Below are positions 8,737 through 16,475 of a DNA stretch of 64,000 bases, piece by piece; within the stretch, counting starts at the first letter, position 1, and each line of letters begins with the position of its first letter. The position numbers and the translations under genes are program-made. The notes beneath the pieces are model-generated. The model was not told the origin of the DNA. It made no database searches and worked only from the letters and a program-made list of their open reading frames with translations. This DNA is from Oscillospiraceae bacterium (GTDB taxonomy: Bacteria > Bacillota > Clostridia > Oscillospirales > Oscillospiraceae), in the NCBI GenBank assembly GCA_021769865.1, contig JAETSB010000007.1, positions 1 to 64,000 of the forward strand, written 5' to 3'.

Positions 8737-8752
8737 GCACAACCTTTCTTCT
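8737..8752. promoter_or_regulatory. Candidate LacI operator
   Basis: TTGTG-N6-CACAA inverted repeat immediately upstream of the cluster 1 lacI-type gene. Similar TTGTG/GCACA half-sites recur near 8890 and in the control region of the second cluster (27589-27605, 27804-27819). Operator role inferred from recurrence at homologous regulators. Confidence 0.4.
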
Positions 8753-8846
8753 ATCATATACGGAAACACATTCGTTGTCAATCCGCAAAAAAGAGGCCCT
8801 ATTTTTGTGCGTTTCGCTGGTTTTTGGGAAGTTGGCCGGTTCCCCA

Positions 8847-8874
8847 TTGACATATCCCCCGGATGTGCTATTAT
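8847..8874 (+). promoter_or_regulatory. Promoter for the cluster 1 catabolic genes
   Basis: TTGACA (8847-8852), 16-base spacer, TATTAT (8869-8874), upstream of the decayed isomerase and the dehydrogenase. TGTGC and TGTGTATAGCACA half-sites overlap or follow the -10, as expected for LacI control. Confidence 0.65.
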
Positions 8875-8923
8875 GTGCTTAAATTCAAATTGTGTATAGC
8901 ACAGAACAAGAGGAATCCGAATT

Positions 8924-9138
8924 ATGGTCTTTCAAACATCAGCCTGTATCGAACCGATGTACCGCGAGCTTCCCTTCCTGGAGCGGTTCCAGGCGGCCAC
9001 GAGCCCGGCACCGGCGAGATCAACTACCCCAACGTATTCGCCTGCCTGGAGGAGACCGGCTACGCCGGGCTGGTCGGCTTCGAGCTGATCCCGAAGACCA
9101 CCACCAACCAGGCGGTAAAAGCCATCCGGAAGCTTTAA
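8924..9138 (+). pseudogene. Internally deleted hydroxypyruvate isomerase-like gene
   Basis: The first ~25 codons (ACIEPMYRELPFLERFQAA) match the start of the intact isomerase at 32553-33338. The last ~45 codons (HEPGTGEINYPNVFACLEE to a TAA at 9136-9138) match its end. They are joined at about base 8999 in different reading frames. Roughly 590 bases that encode the middle of the TIM barrel, including the metal-binding residues, are missing. The ribosome-binding site and promoter are still present, so a short frameshifted peptide may be made, but enzyme activity is not expected. It sits 29 bases before the dehydrogenase gene, as an isomerase does in the intact cluster. Confidence 0.88.
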
Positions 9139-9167
9139 TTGGACATTTTAGATAAGGAGAGACGCTT

Positions 9168-10187
9168 ATGAAGACCATCAAAATCGGCATCATCGGAGCG
9201 GGCCGCATCGGCCGGGTCCACGCGGAGAACATCGCGAAATTCGTTCCCGAAATGGAGATCAAGACCATCGCCGACCCCTACATGAGCCCCGAAACCGTGG
9301 AGTTCCTCCAGCGCCTGCGCATCCCCAACATCGTCAAGGACGCGGACGTCATCCTGAAGGACCCCGAGATCAAGGCGGTCGTCGTCTGCTCCCCCACGGA
9401 CCTCCACGCGGAGTACGCCATCAAGGCGGCCCAGGCGGGGAAGGACGTGTTCGTGGAGAAGCCGGTGGACTACCGGATCGGGCGGGTGCGGGAGGTCATC
9501 GCCGCGGCGAAGAAGGCCGGGGTCAAGCTCCAGGTGGGCTTCAACCGCCGGTTTGACCACAACCACCGGGCCGTTTACGAGGCCGTCCGGGCTGGGAAGG
9601 TCGGCAAGGTGAACCTCATCAAGATCAGCTCCCGGGACCCGGAGCCTCCCTCCATCGACTATGTGAAGGTCTCCGGCGGCATCTTCTACGACATGATGGT
9701 CCACGACTTCGACATGGCCCGGTTCCTGGCGGGCTCCGAGGTCACGGAGGTCTTCGCCTACGGCGGCGTGCTGGTGGACCCGGCCATCGGCGAGGCGGGC
9801 GACGTGGACACCGCCGTGGTGTCCCTGAAATTCGAGAACGGGGCCATGGGCGTCATCGACAACAGCCGCAAGGCCGTCTACGGCTACGACCAGCGGGTGG
9901 AGGTCTTCGGGTCCGAGGGCGCGGTGATGGACGAAAACGACACCCCCAACAACGCCACCTTCTACGGAGCGGACGGCACCGTCTCCGGCGCCTGCTACAA
10001 GATCATGTGGGACCGCTATACCATGGCCTTTGCCGCCGAGCAGAAGTCCTTCGCCGAGGCGGTCATCAACGGCACGGAGACCCAGGTCACCGGCGAGGAC
10101 GGCCTCTATCCCATCCTCATCGCCGCCGCCGCCACGAAGTCCCTGAAAGAGGGGCGGCCCGTCAAGCTCAGCGAGATTACGGAATGA
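9168..10187 (+). CDS. iolG: Gfo/Idh/MocA dehydrogenase, inositol 2-dehydrogenase type
   Basis: NAD-dependent oxidoreductase, best matched to myo-inositol 2-dehydrogenase, which makes scyllo-inosose in the first step of inositol catabolism. In 339 residues it has the Rossmann motif GIIGAGRIGRVHAENI (7-22), the EKP motif that carries the catalytic Lys near residue 97, and the GGIFYDMMVHDFDMARFL segment with the usual Asp/His pair near residues 173-183. Length is normal for IolG. AAGGAGA precedes the ATG. It follows the broken isomerase and faces groEL, with a shared hairpin terminator. The related gene at 33559-34572 is more divergent. The family is secure; the exact cyclitol substrate is inferred. 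Confidence 0.86.
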   Translation: MKTIKIGIIGAGRIGRVHAENIAKFVPEMEIKTIADPYMSPETVEFLQRLRIPNIVKDADVILKDPEIKAVVVCSPTDLHAEYAIKAAQAGKDVFVEKPVDYRIGRVREVIAAAKKAGVKLQVGFNRRFDHNHRAVYEAVRAGKVGKVNLIKISSRDPEPPSIDYVKVSGGIFYDMMVHDFDMARFLAGSEVTEVFAYGGVLVDPAIGEAGDVDTAVVSLKFENGAMGVIDNSRKAVYGYDQRVEVFGSEGAVMDENDTPNNATFYGADGTVSGACYKIMWDRYTMAFAAEQKSFAEAVINGTETQVTGEDGLYPILIAAAATKSLKEGRPVKLSEITE

Positions 10188-10212
10188 TCCCCATACAATG
10201 GGGGAAAACGGA

Positions 10213-10246
10213 AGCGGCGCCCGCTTATAGCGGGCGCCGCTGTTCT
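10213..10246. terminator. Terminator between iolG and groEL
   Basis: Arms AGCGGCGCCCGC / GCGGGCGCCGCT around TTATA, followed by GTTCTT, between two converging genes. Confidence 0.8.
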
Positions 10247-10274
10247 TATCTTGCGTTTCTTGTGCTTTGACGGC

Positions 10275-11906
<1,632 letters not shown>

Positions 11907-11938
11907 TTACCTCCCGATGTTTTGAAATCAAAATTTGC

Positions 11939-12223
11939 TTAGTCGACAATGGCCAAGATGTCGTTCTGCCGGACGACGACATACTCGACTTCCTCCAGGG
12001 TGACCTTGGTGCCGGCGTACTGGCTGGTAATCACCTTGTCGCCGGGCTTCACGGTCATGGTGACTTCCTTGCCGTCCACGGTGCCGCCGGGGCCCACGGA
12101 GATGACTTCCGCCACGGAGGGCTTTTCCTTGGCGCTGCCGGTGAGGATGATGCCGCCCTTGGTGGTCTCCTCGGTTTCCACCATCTTCAGAATGACGCGG
12201 TCTGCAAGCGGGGTGAGTTTCAT
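11939..12223 (-). CDS. groES: Co-chaperonin GroES
   Basis: The 94-residue lid of the GroEL chamber. It starts MKLTPLADRVILKMVETEETTKGG, the canonical N-terminus. The mobile loop (about residues 17-33, TTKGGIILTGSAKEKP) has the usual II(L) tripeptide that contacts GroEL. AAGGAGG precedes the ATG. It is the first gene of the operon, with promoter and CIRCE element directly upstream. Confidence 0.98.
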   Translation of the reverse strand: MKLTPLADRVILKMVETEETTKGGIILTGSAKEKPSVAEVISVGPGGTVDGKEVTMTVKPGDKVITSQYAGTKVTLEEVEYVVVRQNDILAIVD

Positions 12224-12263
12224 AATGGGTTCCTCCTTAAAATATAAAAATTTGAAAAAACGT

Positions 12264-12306
12264 AATCACTGTTAGCACTCAAATACCAGGAGTGCTAACA
12301 GTGATT
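12264..12306 (-). promoter_or_regulatory. CIRCE operator (HrcA site), extended
   Basis: The core 12272-12298 is a perfect consensus CIRCE: TTAGCACTC, 9 bases, GAGTGCTAA. The symmetry continues outward, so the full arms are 17 bases each (12264-12280 and 12290-12306). CIRCE binds the heat-shock repressor HrcA. It lies between the promoter and groES. Confidence 0.97.
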
Positions 12307-12335
12307 ATCATAGTACAGCCGCCCCCATTTGTAAA
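12307..12335 (-). promoter_or_regulatory. groES-groEL promoter
   Basis: On the minus strand: TTTACA (12335-12330), a 17-base spacer, TATGAT (12312-12307), directly upstream of CIRCE. Sigma-A type. Confidence 0.88.
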
Positions 12336-12359
12336 GGGGGATTTCGCCAAAAGTTATGA

Positions 12360-12372
12360 AGAATTTGTAAAT
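12360..12372 (+). other. Putative attL core
   Basis: AGAATTTGTAAAT, repeated exactly at 20273-20285. It lies 25 bases beyond the groE -35 box, at the transition from host to island sequence. Confidence 0.6.
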
Positions 12373-12460
12373 TCAAGATTGTTGTCCCAGGGATTCCGAA
12401 ATATGGAGCAATTGCGGTGCAAAGGCTTTTGTATTCACTCGGTTTGTGCAGAAATTTGAA

Positions 12461-12500
12461 ATGAAACCGCTAAAGGGAAAAAATAAGGGAAAATATCTTC
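12461..12500 (+). repeat. Arm-type repeat inside the left end
   Basis: ATGAAACCG-CTAAAGGGAAAA followed by TAAGGGAAAAT and ATC. This closely matches 20180-20218 in the same orientation. Each copy holds two AAGGGAAAA units. In a circular form the two copies would flank the core, as arm-type integrase sites do. Confidence 0.5.
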
Positions 12501-12551
12501 GGCAGAATTTTTCCACAGCGGACCGCCGCTTTCTTCCTGGACCGGAGGCCT

Positions 12552-12606
12552 GCCGCCATTGCCCAGGGCCTCCGGGAGGCTGCCAGGACGGGCACGGTGC
12601 ACCGCC
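12552..12606 (+). repeat. GC-rich module, third copy
   Basis: A ~55-base segment starting GCCGCCATTGCCCAGGGCCT that matches the inner part of both long inverted repeats (12857-12909, and 14144-14200 in reverse). This copy is outside the recombinase unit. Confidence 0.6.
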
Positions 12607-12610
12607 CTGG

Positions 12611-12635
12611 TTATGTGTCCAAGTTGGACACATAA
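12611..12635. promoter_or_regulatory. Perfect 25-base palindrome, operator candidate (site A)
   Basis: Arms TTATGTGTCCAA and TTGGACACATAA around one G. The same core occurs at 15561-15579 and 17156-17174, each at the start of a minus-strand transcription unit of the island. Likely binding site for an element-encoded regulator or recombinase; the protein is unknown. Confidence 0.6.
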
Positions 12636-12651
12636 AGGAACTGTCATTTCA

Positions 12652-12909
12652 GGAGGCCCCCAGTTTACCCCGACCCGGGGCCCGGTCGTTGAAAGCCTCT
12701 TCTTCCACAATACCATTATAGCAAAGCATTAACCCTAAGTCTAGTGTTAATATATCCAAACTTTCACCCTAAAGTTTGGATTATTGTACAAAAATGCCGA
12801 AATAAGCATTTGTGCAAGGCTACAAAGAGGGCTGTCCAGGAAGACCGGGCGGCCCGCCGCCATTTCCCAAGCCCCGGGAGGCCGCCAGGACGGGCCCGGT
12901 TCGCCGCCG
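12652..12909 (+). repeat. Left long inverted repeat of the recombinase unit
   Basis: About 258 bases that match the reverse complement of 14144-14406, nearly identical by eye. It contains an outward-facing TATAAT-type promoter (near 12716-12721, minus strand), a CCAAACTTT/AAAGTTTGG inverted repeat (12756-12779), and a GC-rich inner module. Confidence 0.9.
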
Positions 12910-13260
12910 AGAGTGCTGCCGTCTTCTTCAGCGCAGGGCCGGGGGCCTCCAGCAGGGCCAGGGACGCCCCTCCGGGGCGCTGACGCCGCCGGGAGAGGCC
13001 AGGGTACTCGGGGGAGCTCCCCGCCTCCGGTGCGTCCTGGAGGCCACCAGAGGCCGCCTCGCCGATCCGGCCCGCAAGGCTCCCGGAGCTGGGTCCGGCG
13101 CTCCGCCGGGAGTGCTACCGCCTCCTCCAGCACGGGGGCCAGGCTTCCAGCGGGGCTAGGACTGGCCCGCCGGTCAGCTGACGCCGCCGGAAGGACCCAG
13201 GGCCACCCGGGGGAATCTCCCCGCTTCCGGCGCGTCCTGGAGGCCGCCACGGGCTGCCGT
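12905..13260 (+). repeat. Diverged GC-rich tandem repeat
   Basis: Two related ~155-base units (about 12905-13060 and 13102-13258). Both run from GCCG-GAGTGCT through a GCTGACGCCGCCGG segment to GCGTCCTGGAGGCC. Several open frames cross them but none has a ribosome-binding site or a recognisable product, so I treat the stretch as non-coding repeat DNA. Confidence 0.6.
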
Positions 13261-13348
13261 GGTCCGCTGACCGGCGCCGCAGCTTTTGTCCAGGGCATGG
13301 AGACTGTCGCCAGAGCCCCAAAGCGTTTCAATAGGGTATCAAAACTTA

Positions 13349-13428
13349 TGACACGTTGCATAAATGGCAAAACCAACTTATATGACACGCTTTTTTGACG
13401 TGTCATTAGACTATGACCTATTGACACG
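13349..13428 (+). promoter_or_regulatory. Putative res site of the serine recombinase
   Basis: Four TGACACG half-sites: 13349-13355 (+), 13383-13389 (+), 13399-13405 (-) and 13422-13428 (+). The middle pair forms an inverted repeat around nine bases. The last half-site overlaps the recombinase -35 box. Clustered dimer sites upstream of the gene are how resolvases bind and autoregulate. Confidence 0.6.
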
Positions 13429-13449
13429 TCCCACAAGGTATGCTATACT
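13421..13449 (+). promoter_or_regulatory. Serine recombinase promoter
   Basis: TTGACA (13421-13426), 17-base spacer, TATACT (13444-13449). Confidence 0.8.
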
Positions 13450-13496
13450 TCCAAATAGGGTAGATGCACACTGTTACGCAGAAAGGAATTGTTTTT

Positions 13497-14057
13497 ATGG
13501 AAGTCGGCTATATTCGCGTCAGCACGGAAGATCAGAACACGGCCCGCCAGTTCGCTTTAATGGACGCCCGTGGAATCAAGAAGATTTTTTCGGAGAAGGA
13601 GAGCGGGAAGAACGCGGAGCGGGAACAGCTCAAGGCCATGCTTGCTTATGTTCGAGAGGGTGACACGGTTGTCACGGAGAGTATTTCACGTATTGCCAGG
13701 AATACACGGGACCTGCTTTCCATCGTCGAAAAGCTCACGGACAAGGGCGTCGAGTTCGTCAGCCTGAAGGAGAGCATCGACACCACCACGCCGCAGGGCC
13801 GTTTTATGCTGACGGTTTTCGGGGCCATGGCGGAGCTGGACCGGGAAACCATTTTGCAACGGCAAAAGGAGGGGATCGCAATAGCTAAGGCGGAAGGGAA
13901 ATACCAGGGGCGAAAGCCAATTGAAATTAACCAGGAAGATTTTAAAGCCATCTGCAAGAGCTGGCGGGCCGGAGAGATTACAGGCGTCGAGGCAGCGAAC
14001 CGGGCCGGGCTGAAGAAGAACACCTTTTATCGCAGGGTCAAGGCGTTGGGGCTGTAA
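13497..14057 (+). CDS. Serine recombinase (resolvase/invertase family)
   Basis: Site-specific recombinase of 186 residues that cuts DNA through a 5'-phosphoserine link. The catalytic N-terminus GYIRVST has Arg7 and the nucleophile Ser9. A segment near residues 53-65 (VTESISRIARNTR) and DTTTPQGRFMLTVFGAMAELDRE fit the resolvase/invertase core and dimer helix E. The last ~45 residues form a compact helix-turn-helix (GVEAANRAGLKKNTFYRRVKAL). The size is that of Tn3-type resolvases and Hin/Gin invertases, not large serine integrases. AAAGGA lies 9 bases before ATG 13497. The gene is alone between ~260-base inverted repeats, with TGACACG half-sites in its promoter. Confidence 0.93.
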   Translation: MEVGYIRVSTEDQNTARQFALMDARGIKKIFSEKESGKNAEREQLKAMLAYVREGDTVVTESISRIARNTRDLLSIVEKLTDKGVEFVSLKESIDTTTPQGRFMLTVFGAMAELDRETILQRQKEGIAIAKAEGKYQGRKPIEINQEDFKAICKSWRAGEITGVEAANRAGLKKNTFYRRVKALGL

Positions 14058-14143
14058 GCGCTGCCCCGGCAAAACTGAACACAGACGGAAACGGGCTGGA
14101 AGCAAAACGCTTCAGCCCGTTTCCTTTTGCGCCTCCAGAGAAG

Positions 14144-14406
14144 CGGCGGCGAACCGGGCCCGCCCTGGCGGCCTCCGGGGGCCCTGGACAATGGAGGCGG
14201 GCCGCCCGGTTTTCCCTGGCCGGTTCCTTTTTGTAGCCTTGCACAAATACTAAATTCCGGCATTTTTGTACAATAATCCAAACTTTAGGGTGAAAGTTTG
14301 GATATATTAACACTAGATTTAGGGTTAATGCTTTGCTATAATGGTATCATGGAAGAAGAGACTTTCAACACCCGGGCCCCGAGTCGGGGTAAACTGGGAG
14401 CCTCCC
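14144..14406 (-). repeat. Right long inverted repeat of the recombinase unit
   Basis: Reverse-complement partner of 12652-12909. It contains the CCAAACTTT/AAAGTTTGG inverted repeat (14278-14301) and the TATAAT at 14337-14342 that points right toward the regulator at 14439. The match begins abruptly at GGGAGGCTCCC and ends at CGGCGGCGAACC. Confidence 0.9.
14337..14342 (+). promoter_or_regulatory. Outward -10 box in the right repeat
   Basis: TATAAT; the hexamer 17 bases upstream (TAGATT, 14314-14319) is a poor -35. An imperfect TTAAC...GTTAA repeat overlaps the -35 region. It probably drives the small regulator at 14439. Confidence 0.5.
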
Positions 14407-14438
14407 GGTTTCCGGGAAGCCTGGAAAGGTGGTGAAAT

Positions 14439-14654
14439 ATGCCGATTATCTATAACAAGCTCTTTGCCCTCTTGGCGGAAAGGGGTTTGAACGCCTACAC
14501 CCTGCAAAAAGAAAAAATTGTAGGCAACGCAACTATTGAAAAACTGCAAAAGAACCAGGGAAACATTGACACACGGTCGATTGTCAGGCTATGTAAATAC
14601 CTCCAGTGTCAGCCCGGCGATATCATGGAGTATGTCGAGGATGAAGCGGAATAA
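14439..14654 (+). CDS. Small XRE/Cro-type DNA-binding protein
   Basis: A 71-residue single-domain helix-turn-helix protein (IIYNKLFALLAERGLNAYTL, then IDTRSIVRLCKYLQCQPGDI), matching the compact YozG/HTH_26-type Cro family common in Firmicutes mobile elements. AAAGGTGG lies before the ATG. It sits 33 bases outside the right inverted repeat and is read from the promoter within it, so its expression may depend on that repeat. The target is unknown; the repeat's own palindromes are candidates. Confidence 0.82.
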   Translation: MPIIYNKLFALLAERGLNAYTLQKEKIVGNATIEKLQKNQGNIDTRSIVRLCKYLQCQPGDIMEYVEDEAE

Positions 14655-14657
14655 TAA

Positions 14658-14690
14658 ACAGCGGCGCCAGCTGGCGCCGCTGTTCCTATA
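14658..14690 (+). terminator. Hairpin after the small regulator
   Basis: CAGCGGCGCCAG / CTGGCGCCGCTG arms with almost no loop, then TTCCTAT. Probably stops transcription from 14439 and from the opposing operon. Confidence 0.6.
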
Positions 14691-14734
14691 TGCTGCCGCA
14701 TGGGTTGGGTAGACACACACGCCGCATAAGCCGC

Positions 14735-15142
14735 TTATTTTTCCCACGGTACCGACAGGCCCAGCAGGGCGCACAATCGTTGAAAATCTTCCGGGGCCAT
14801 CGTCTCCAATGACTCCCGAAATTCTGCCGACGCGTAGTCGTCCAAGGAAAAGGGCGCGTTTTCTGACTCCATATCTTCCGTAAGCATGGAGCGGTATTCC
14901 TCCGCGCCCCGGAGCACGCCCAGGAAATAGAAGCTCCGCATATGGAACAGGGCGCGGGCCTGTCCGGTCGTCAGCTTCGCCGCCTGGACCGCCGACGCCA
15001 CGGCTACCTCTTCCGCCGCCATCCAAAAACCGCATCCGTCCCCGTCCTCCAGGAAGCCGACCGGCTCCCCTTCGGAGAATGGAGTTGTGTCCGTAAGATT
15101 CCGTATAGCCTCATTGCTCAAAATGTACTCGTTCGCTTCCAT
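14735..15142 (-). CDS. Hypothetical island protein, paralogue of its neighbour
   Basis: A 135-residue acidic protein with no signal peptide or membrane segment. I do not recognise the family. It shares a core (QARALFHMRSFYFLGVLRGAEE, residues ~61-82) with the gene directly upstream (RARALFLMRGFYLLGVLRGGEA), so the two arose by duplication. ACGGAGG lies 8 bases before the ATG. It is the second gene of a two-gene minus-strand operon, with a 15-base gap. The role is unknown; small paired proteins like these in mobile elements are often accessory or anti-host factors, but nothing here proves it. Confidence 0.72.
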   Translation of the reverse strand: MEANEYILSNEAIRNLTDTTPFSEGEPVGFLEDGDGCGFWMAAEEVAVASAVQAAKLTTGQARALFHMRSFYFLGVLRGAEEYRSMLTEDMESENAPFSLDDYASAEFRESLETMAPEDFQRLCALLGLSVPWEK

Positions 15143-15157
15143 GAAAACCTCCGTTTC

Positions 15158-15541
15158 TTAGAGCCCGATTGCTTTGCAGTTCGCTTCCAGCTGGAAGGAG
15201 GACAGCCCGGACAGCTCCTCCAGGAACAGCAGGGCGCACGCCCTGGAGAGGACGAACCGCCCCTCTTCCGCCTTCTCATCCAGCAGGACGGCCCGCGCCG
15301 CCTCTCCTCCCCGGAGCACGCCCAGCAGATAGAAACCCCGCATCAGGAACAGGGCGCGGGCCCGCTGGTCCTTGGTTTTGCTCAGGCATATCCCCGCATC
15401 CTTTACCGCCGCCGTTAACCCCCGGGCCTCCGACATGAAGTCGACGAATCCACTTTCTTCCGAAAGCGGCGTACCCTCCGCCAAGTCCGCCAGGTCCATC
15501 CCCAGGAAATAGGGGAGTGTGCTTTTCGCTATGCCGTCCAC
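15158..15541 (-). CDS. Hypothetical island protein, first of a paralogous pair
   Basis: A 127-residue protein. I use GTG 15541 because AAAGGAGG lies 6 bases upstream; an in-frame ATG at 15580 would put the start inside the palindromic site at 15561-15579 and has no ribosome-binding site. The core ARALFLMRGFYLLGVLRGGE is shared with 14735-15142. The C-terminus (LFLEELSGLSSFQLEANCKA) differs from the paralogue. Family not recognised. The palindrome immediately upstream suggests the pair is regulated by whatever binds the repeated TGTGTCCAA motif. Confidence 0.7.
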   Translation of the reverse strand: MDGIAKSTLPYFLGMDLADLAEGTPLSEESGFVDFMSEARGLTAAVKDAGICLSKTKDQRARALFLMRGFYLLGVLRGGEAARAVLLDEKAEEGRFVLSRACALLFLEELSGLSSFQLEANCKAIGL

Positions 15542-15560
15542 AACGGCCCTCCTTTCCGCA

Positions 15561-15579
15561 TGTGTCCAACATGGACACA
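15561..15579. promoter_or_regulatory. Palindromic operator candidate (site B)
   Basis: TGTGTCCAA-C-ATGGACACA: one mismatch to the perfect core seen at 12611-12635. It lies 19 bases upstream of the GTG start of the paralogous pair. Confidence 0.6.
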
Positions 15580-15631
15580 ATTTGTTTCCCGTCCAAATCC
15601 GTCTACGTATTCGAATTTGAAAAGCTCACTG

Positions 15632-15862
15632 TCAGCCCGCCTCCCGGATCACAAGCGCCAGCCGCACAATATCCCGCCTCTGCCGCTCCGTCAGCATCGC
15701 CGCCAGCCGGCGCGCCTGGGCATATCCCAGGCCGCCGCTCTTGACAAGCCGCCCCGTTTCCTGTACACTGTCGGTGGAAACAAGGCCCGTGAAAACCTGT
15801 TCCCGCTTGCCGCCTGTGCTGCCGCTAACAGCATGGGCGGTGTTTTTGTTCTCAAATGCCAT
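15632..15862 (-). CDS. Hypothetical island protein
   Basis: A 76-residue protein starting MAFENKNTAHAVSGS. The second half is basic and helical (GYAQARRLAAMLTERQRRDIVRLALVIREAG). GGAGG lies 8 bases before ATG 15862. The open frame continues upstream to 16288, but only through the tandem repeats, with no ribosome-binding site. I recognise no family. The charged helical C-terminus and position in an element suggest a small nucleic-acid-associated or accessory protein, which is a guess. Confidence 0.55.
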   Translation of the reverse strand: MAFENKNTAHAVSGSTGGKREQVFTGLVSTDSVQETGRLVKSGGLGYAQARRLAAMLTERQRRDIVRLALVIREAG

Positions 15863-15982
15863 GTGTGCTTCCTCCTTCAAGGCCGTTTCTCCGGCCAGTT
15901 TTCCACAAAGTTTTCCACTTTTCCACGGTCCCACCGTGCGAAATTTCCCCCCTGCACCCCCCGTCCTAGTTGAAAGATGATA

Positions 15983-16017
15983 GTTGTAAGTTGGTAGTTG
16001 TACGTTGGTTATTGGCA
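15983..16017 (+). repeat. Five tandem heptamers
   Basis: GTTGTAA, GTTGGTA, GTTGTAC, GTTGGTT, ATTGGCA, back to back with a strict 7-base period, in the non-coding stretch upstream of 15862. Confidence 0.75.
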
Positions 16018-16040
16018 TCTCCAAGCATTGCTTGGCAATG

Positions 16041-16120
16041 CGGACGCATGCTGGCGCATCCCAGCGCATGCCGACGCATGCCAGCGCATACGGACGCATG
16101 CTAACGCATACCCACGCATA
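16041..16120 (+). repeat. Iteron array, eight units of exactly 10 bases
   Basis: Eight consecutive decamers of the form CNN(A/G)CGCAT(G/A/C), with no change in spacing. Three further CGCAT/CGTAT units with a 10-base step follow at 16171-16200. A period of ~10 bases places every motif on the same face of the helix, as in replication-initiator or partition-protein binding sites. The 15863-16196 stretch has no credible gene apart from these arrays. Confidence 0.8.
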
Positions 16121-16196
16121 GCGGATATCCCATCGGATACGGGCAACTGCCGCCGCACAGCGGGATACACAGCGTATGCCAGCGCATGCGGGCGCA

Positions 16197-16475
16197 TCAG
16201 CCCTTTTCCCCCTTCTTCTCCCAGCGGGCGCTTGCCGCCTTGGCGGCCTTCTCGCATTTCTTCCGGTAGGTCTCCGCGTCCCGGTCAACCATCTGCTGGA
16301 AGAAGGGCCACACGGGAGACAGGCGGGCGCTGAGCTCCGGTTTCACGTCATATTCGGCATAATCGAAAACCGCCGCCAGAATCTGCCCCCGCTCTTCGTC
16401 GCTCATCAGGGCCAGCAGGGGACGTGTTTCTGCAAAGTACAGCATCACTCCCGGCGGGCGCTTCTCCGTGCTCAC
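16197..16475 (-). CDS. DUF6291-like phage/element protein
   Basis: A 92-residue protein with the segment MLYFAETRPLLALMSDEERG and VWPFFQQMVDRDAETYRKKC. This is the pattern of small phage-type proteins (DUF6291-like) often found beside replication genes. The C-terminus is strongly basic (KKCEKAAKAASARWEKKGEKG). The GTG start at 16475 overlaps the TGA of the upstream gene (GTGA), which favours translational coupling. It is last in the three-gene operon from 17139. The gene ends where the CGCAT units begin. The family name is from memory and no function is established. Confidence 0.62.
   Translation of the reverse strand: MSTEKRPPGVMLYFAETRPLLALMSDEERGQILAAVFDYAEYDVKPELSARLSPVWPFFQQMVDRDAETYRKKCEKAAKAASARWEKKGEKG

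Noticed and set aside
12373-12633. Minus-strand frame beginning MCPTWTH inside the site A palindrome
   Set aside because: The same residues start the false extensions at 15580 and 17175, because the palindrome itself encodes them. No Shine-Dalgarno.
12747-13436. 229-codon minus-strand frame through the GC-rich repeats
   Set aside because: Pro/Arg/Gly-rich, starts and ends in repeat DNA, no ribosome-binding site. Its internal repeat comes from the DNA duplication.
16041-16200. CRISPR array
   Set aside because: Units are 10 bases with no spacers, and no cas genes are present.
15863-16288. N-terminal extension of the 15632-15862 gene through the CGCAT array
   Set aside because: A 10-base period is not a multiple of three, so the array is not selected as coding; a good ribosome-binding site supports ATG 15862.
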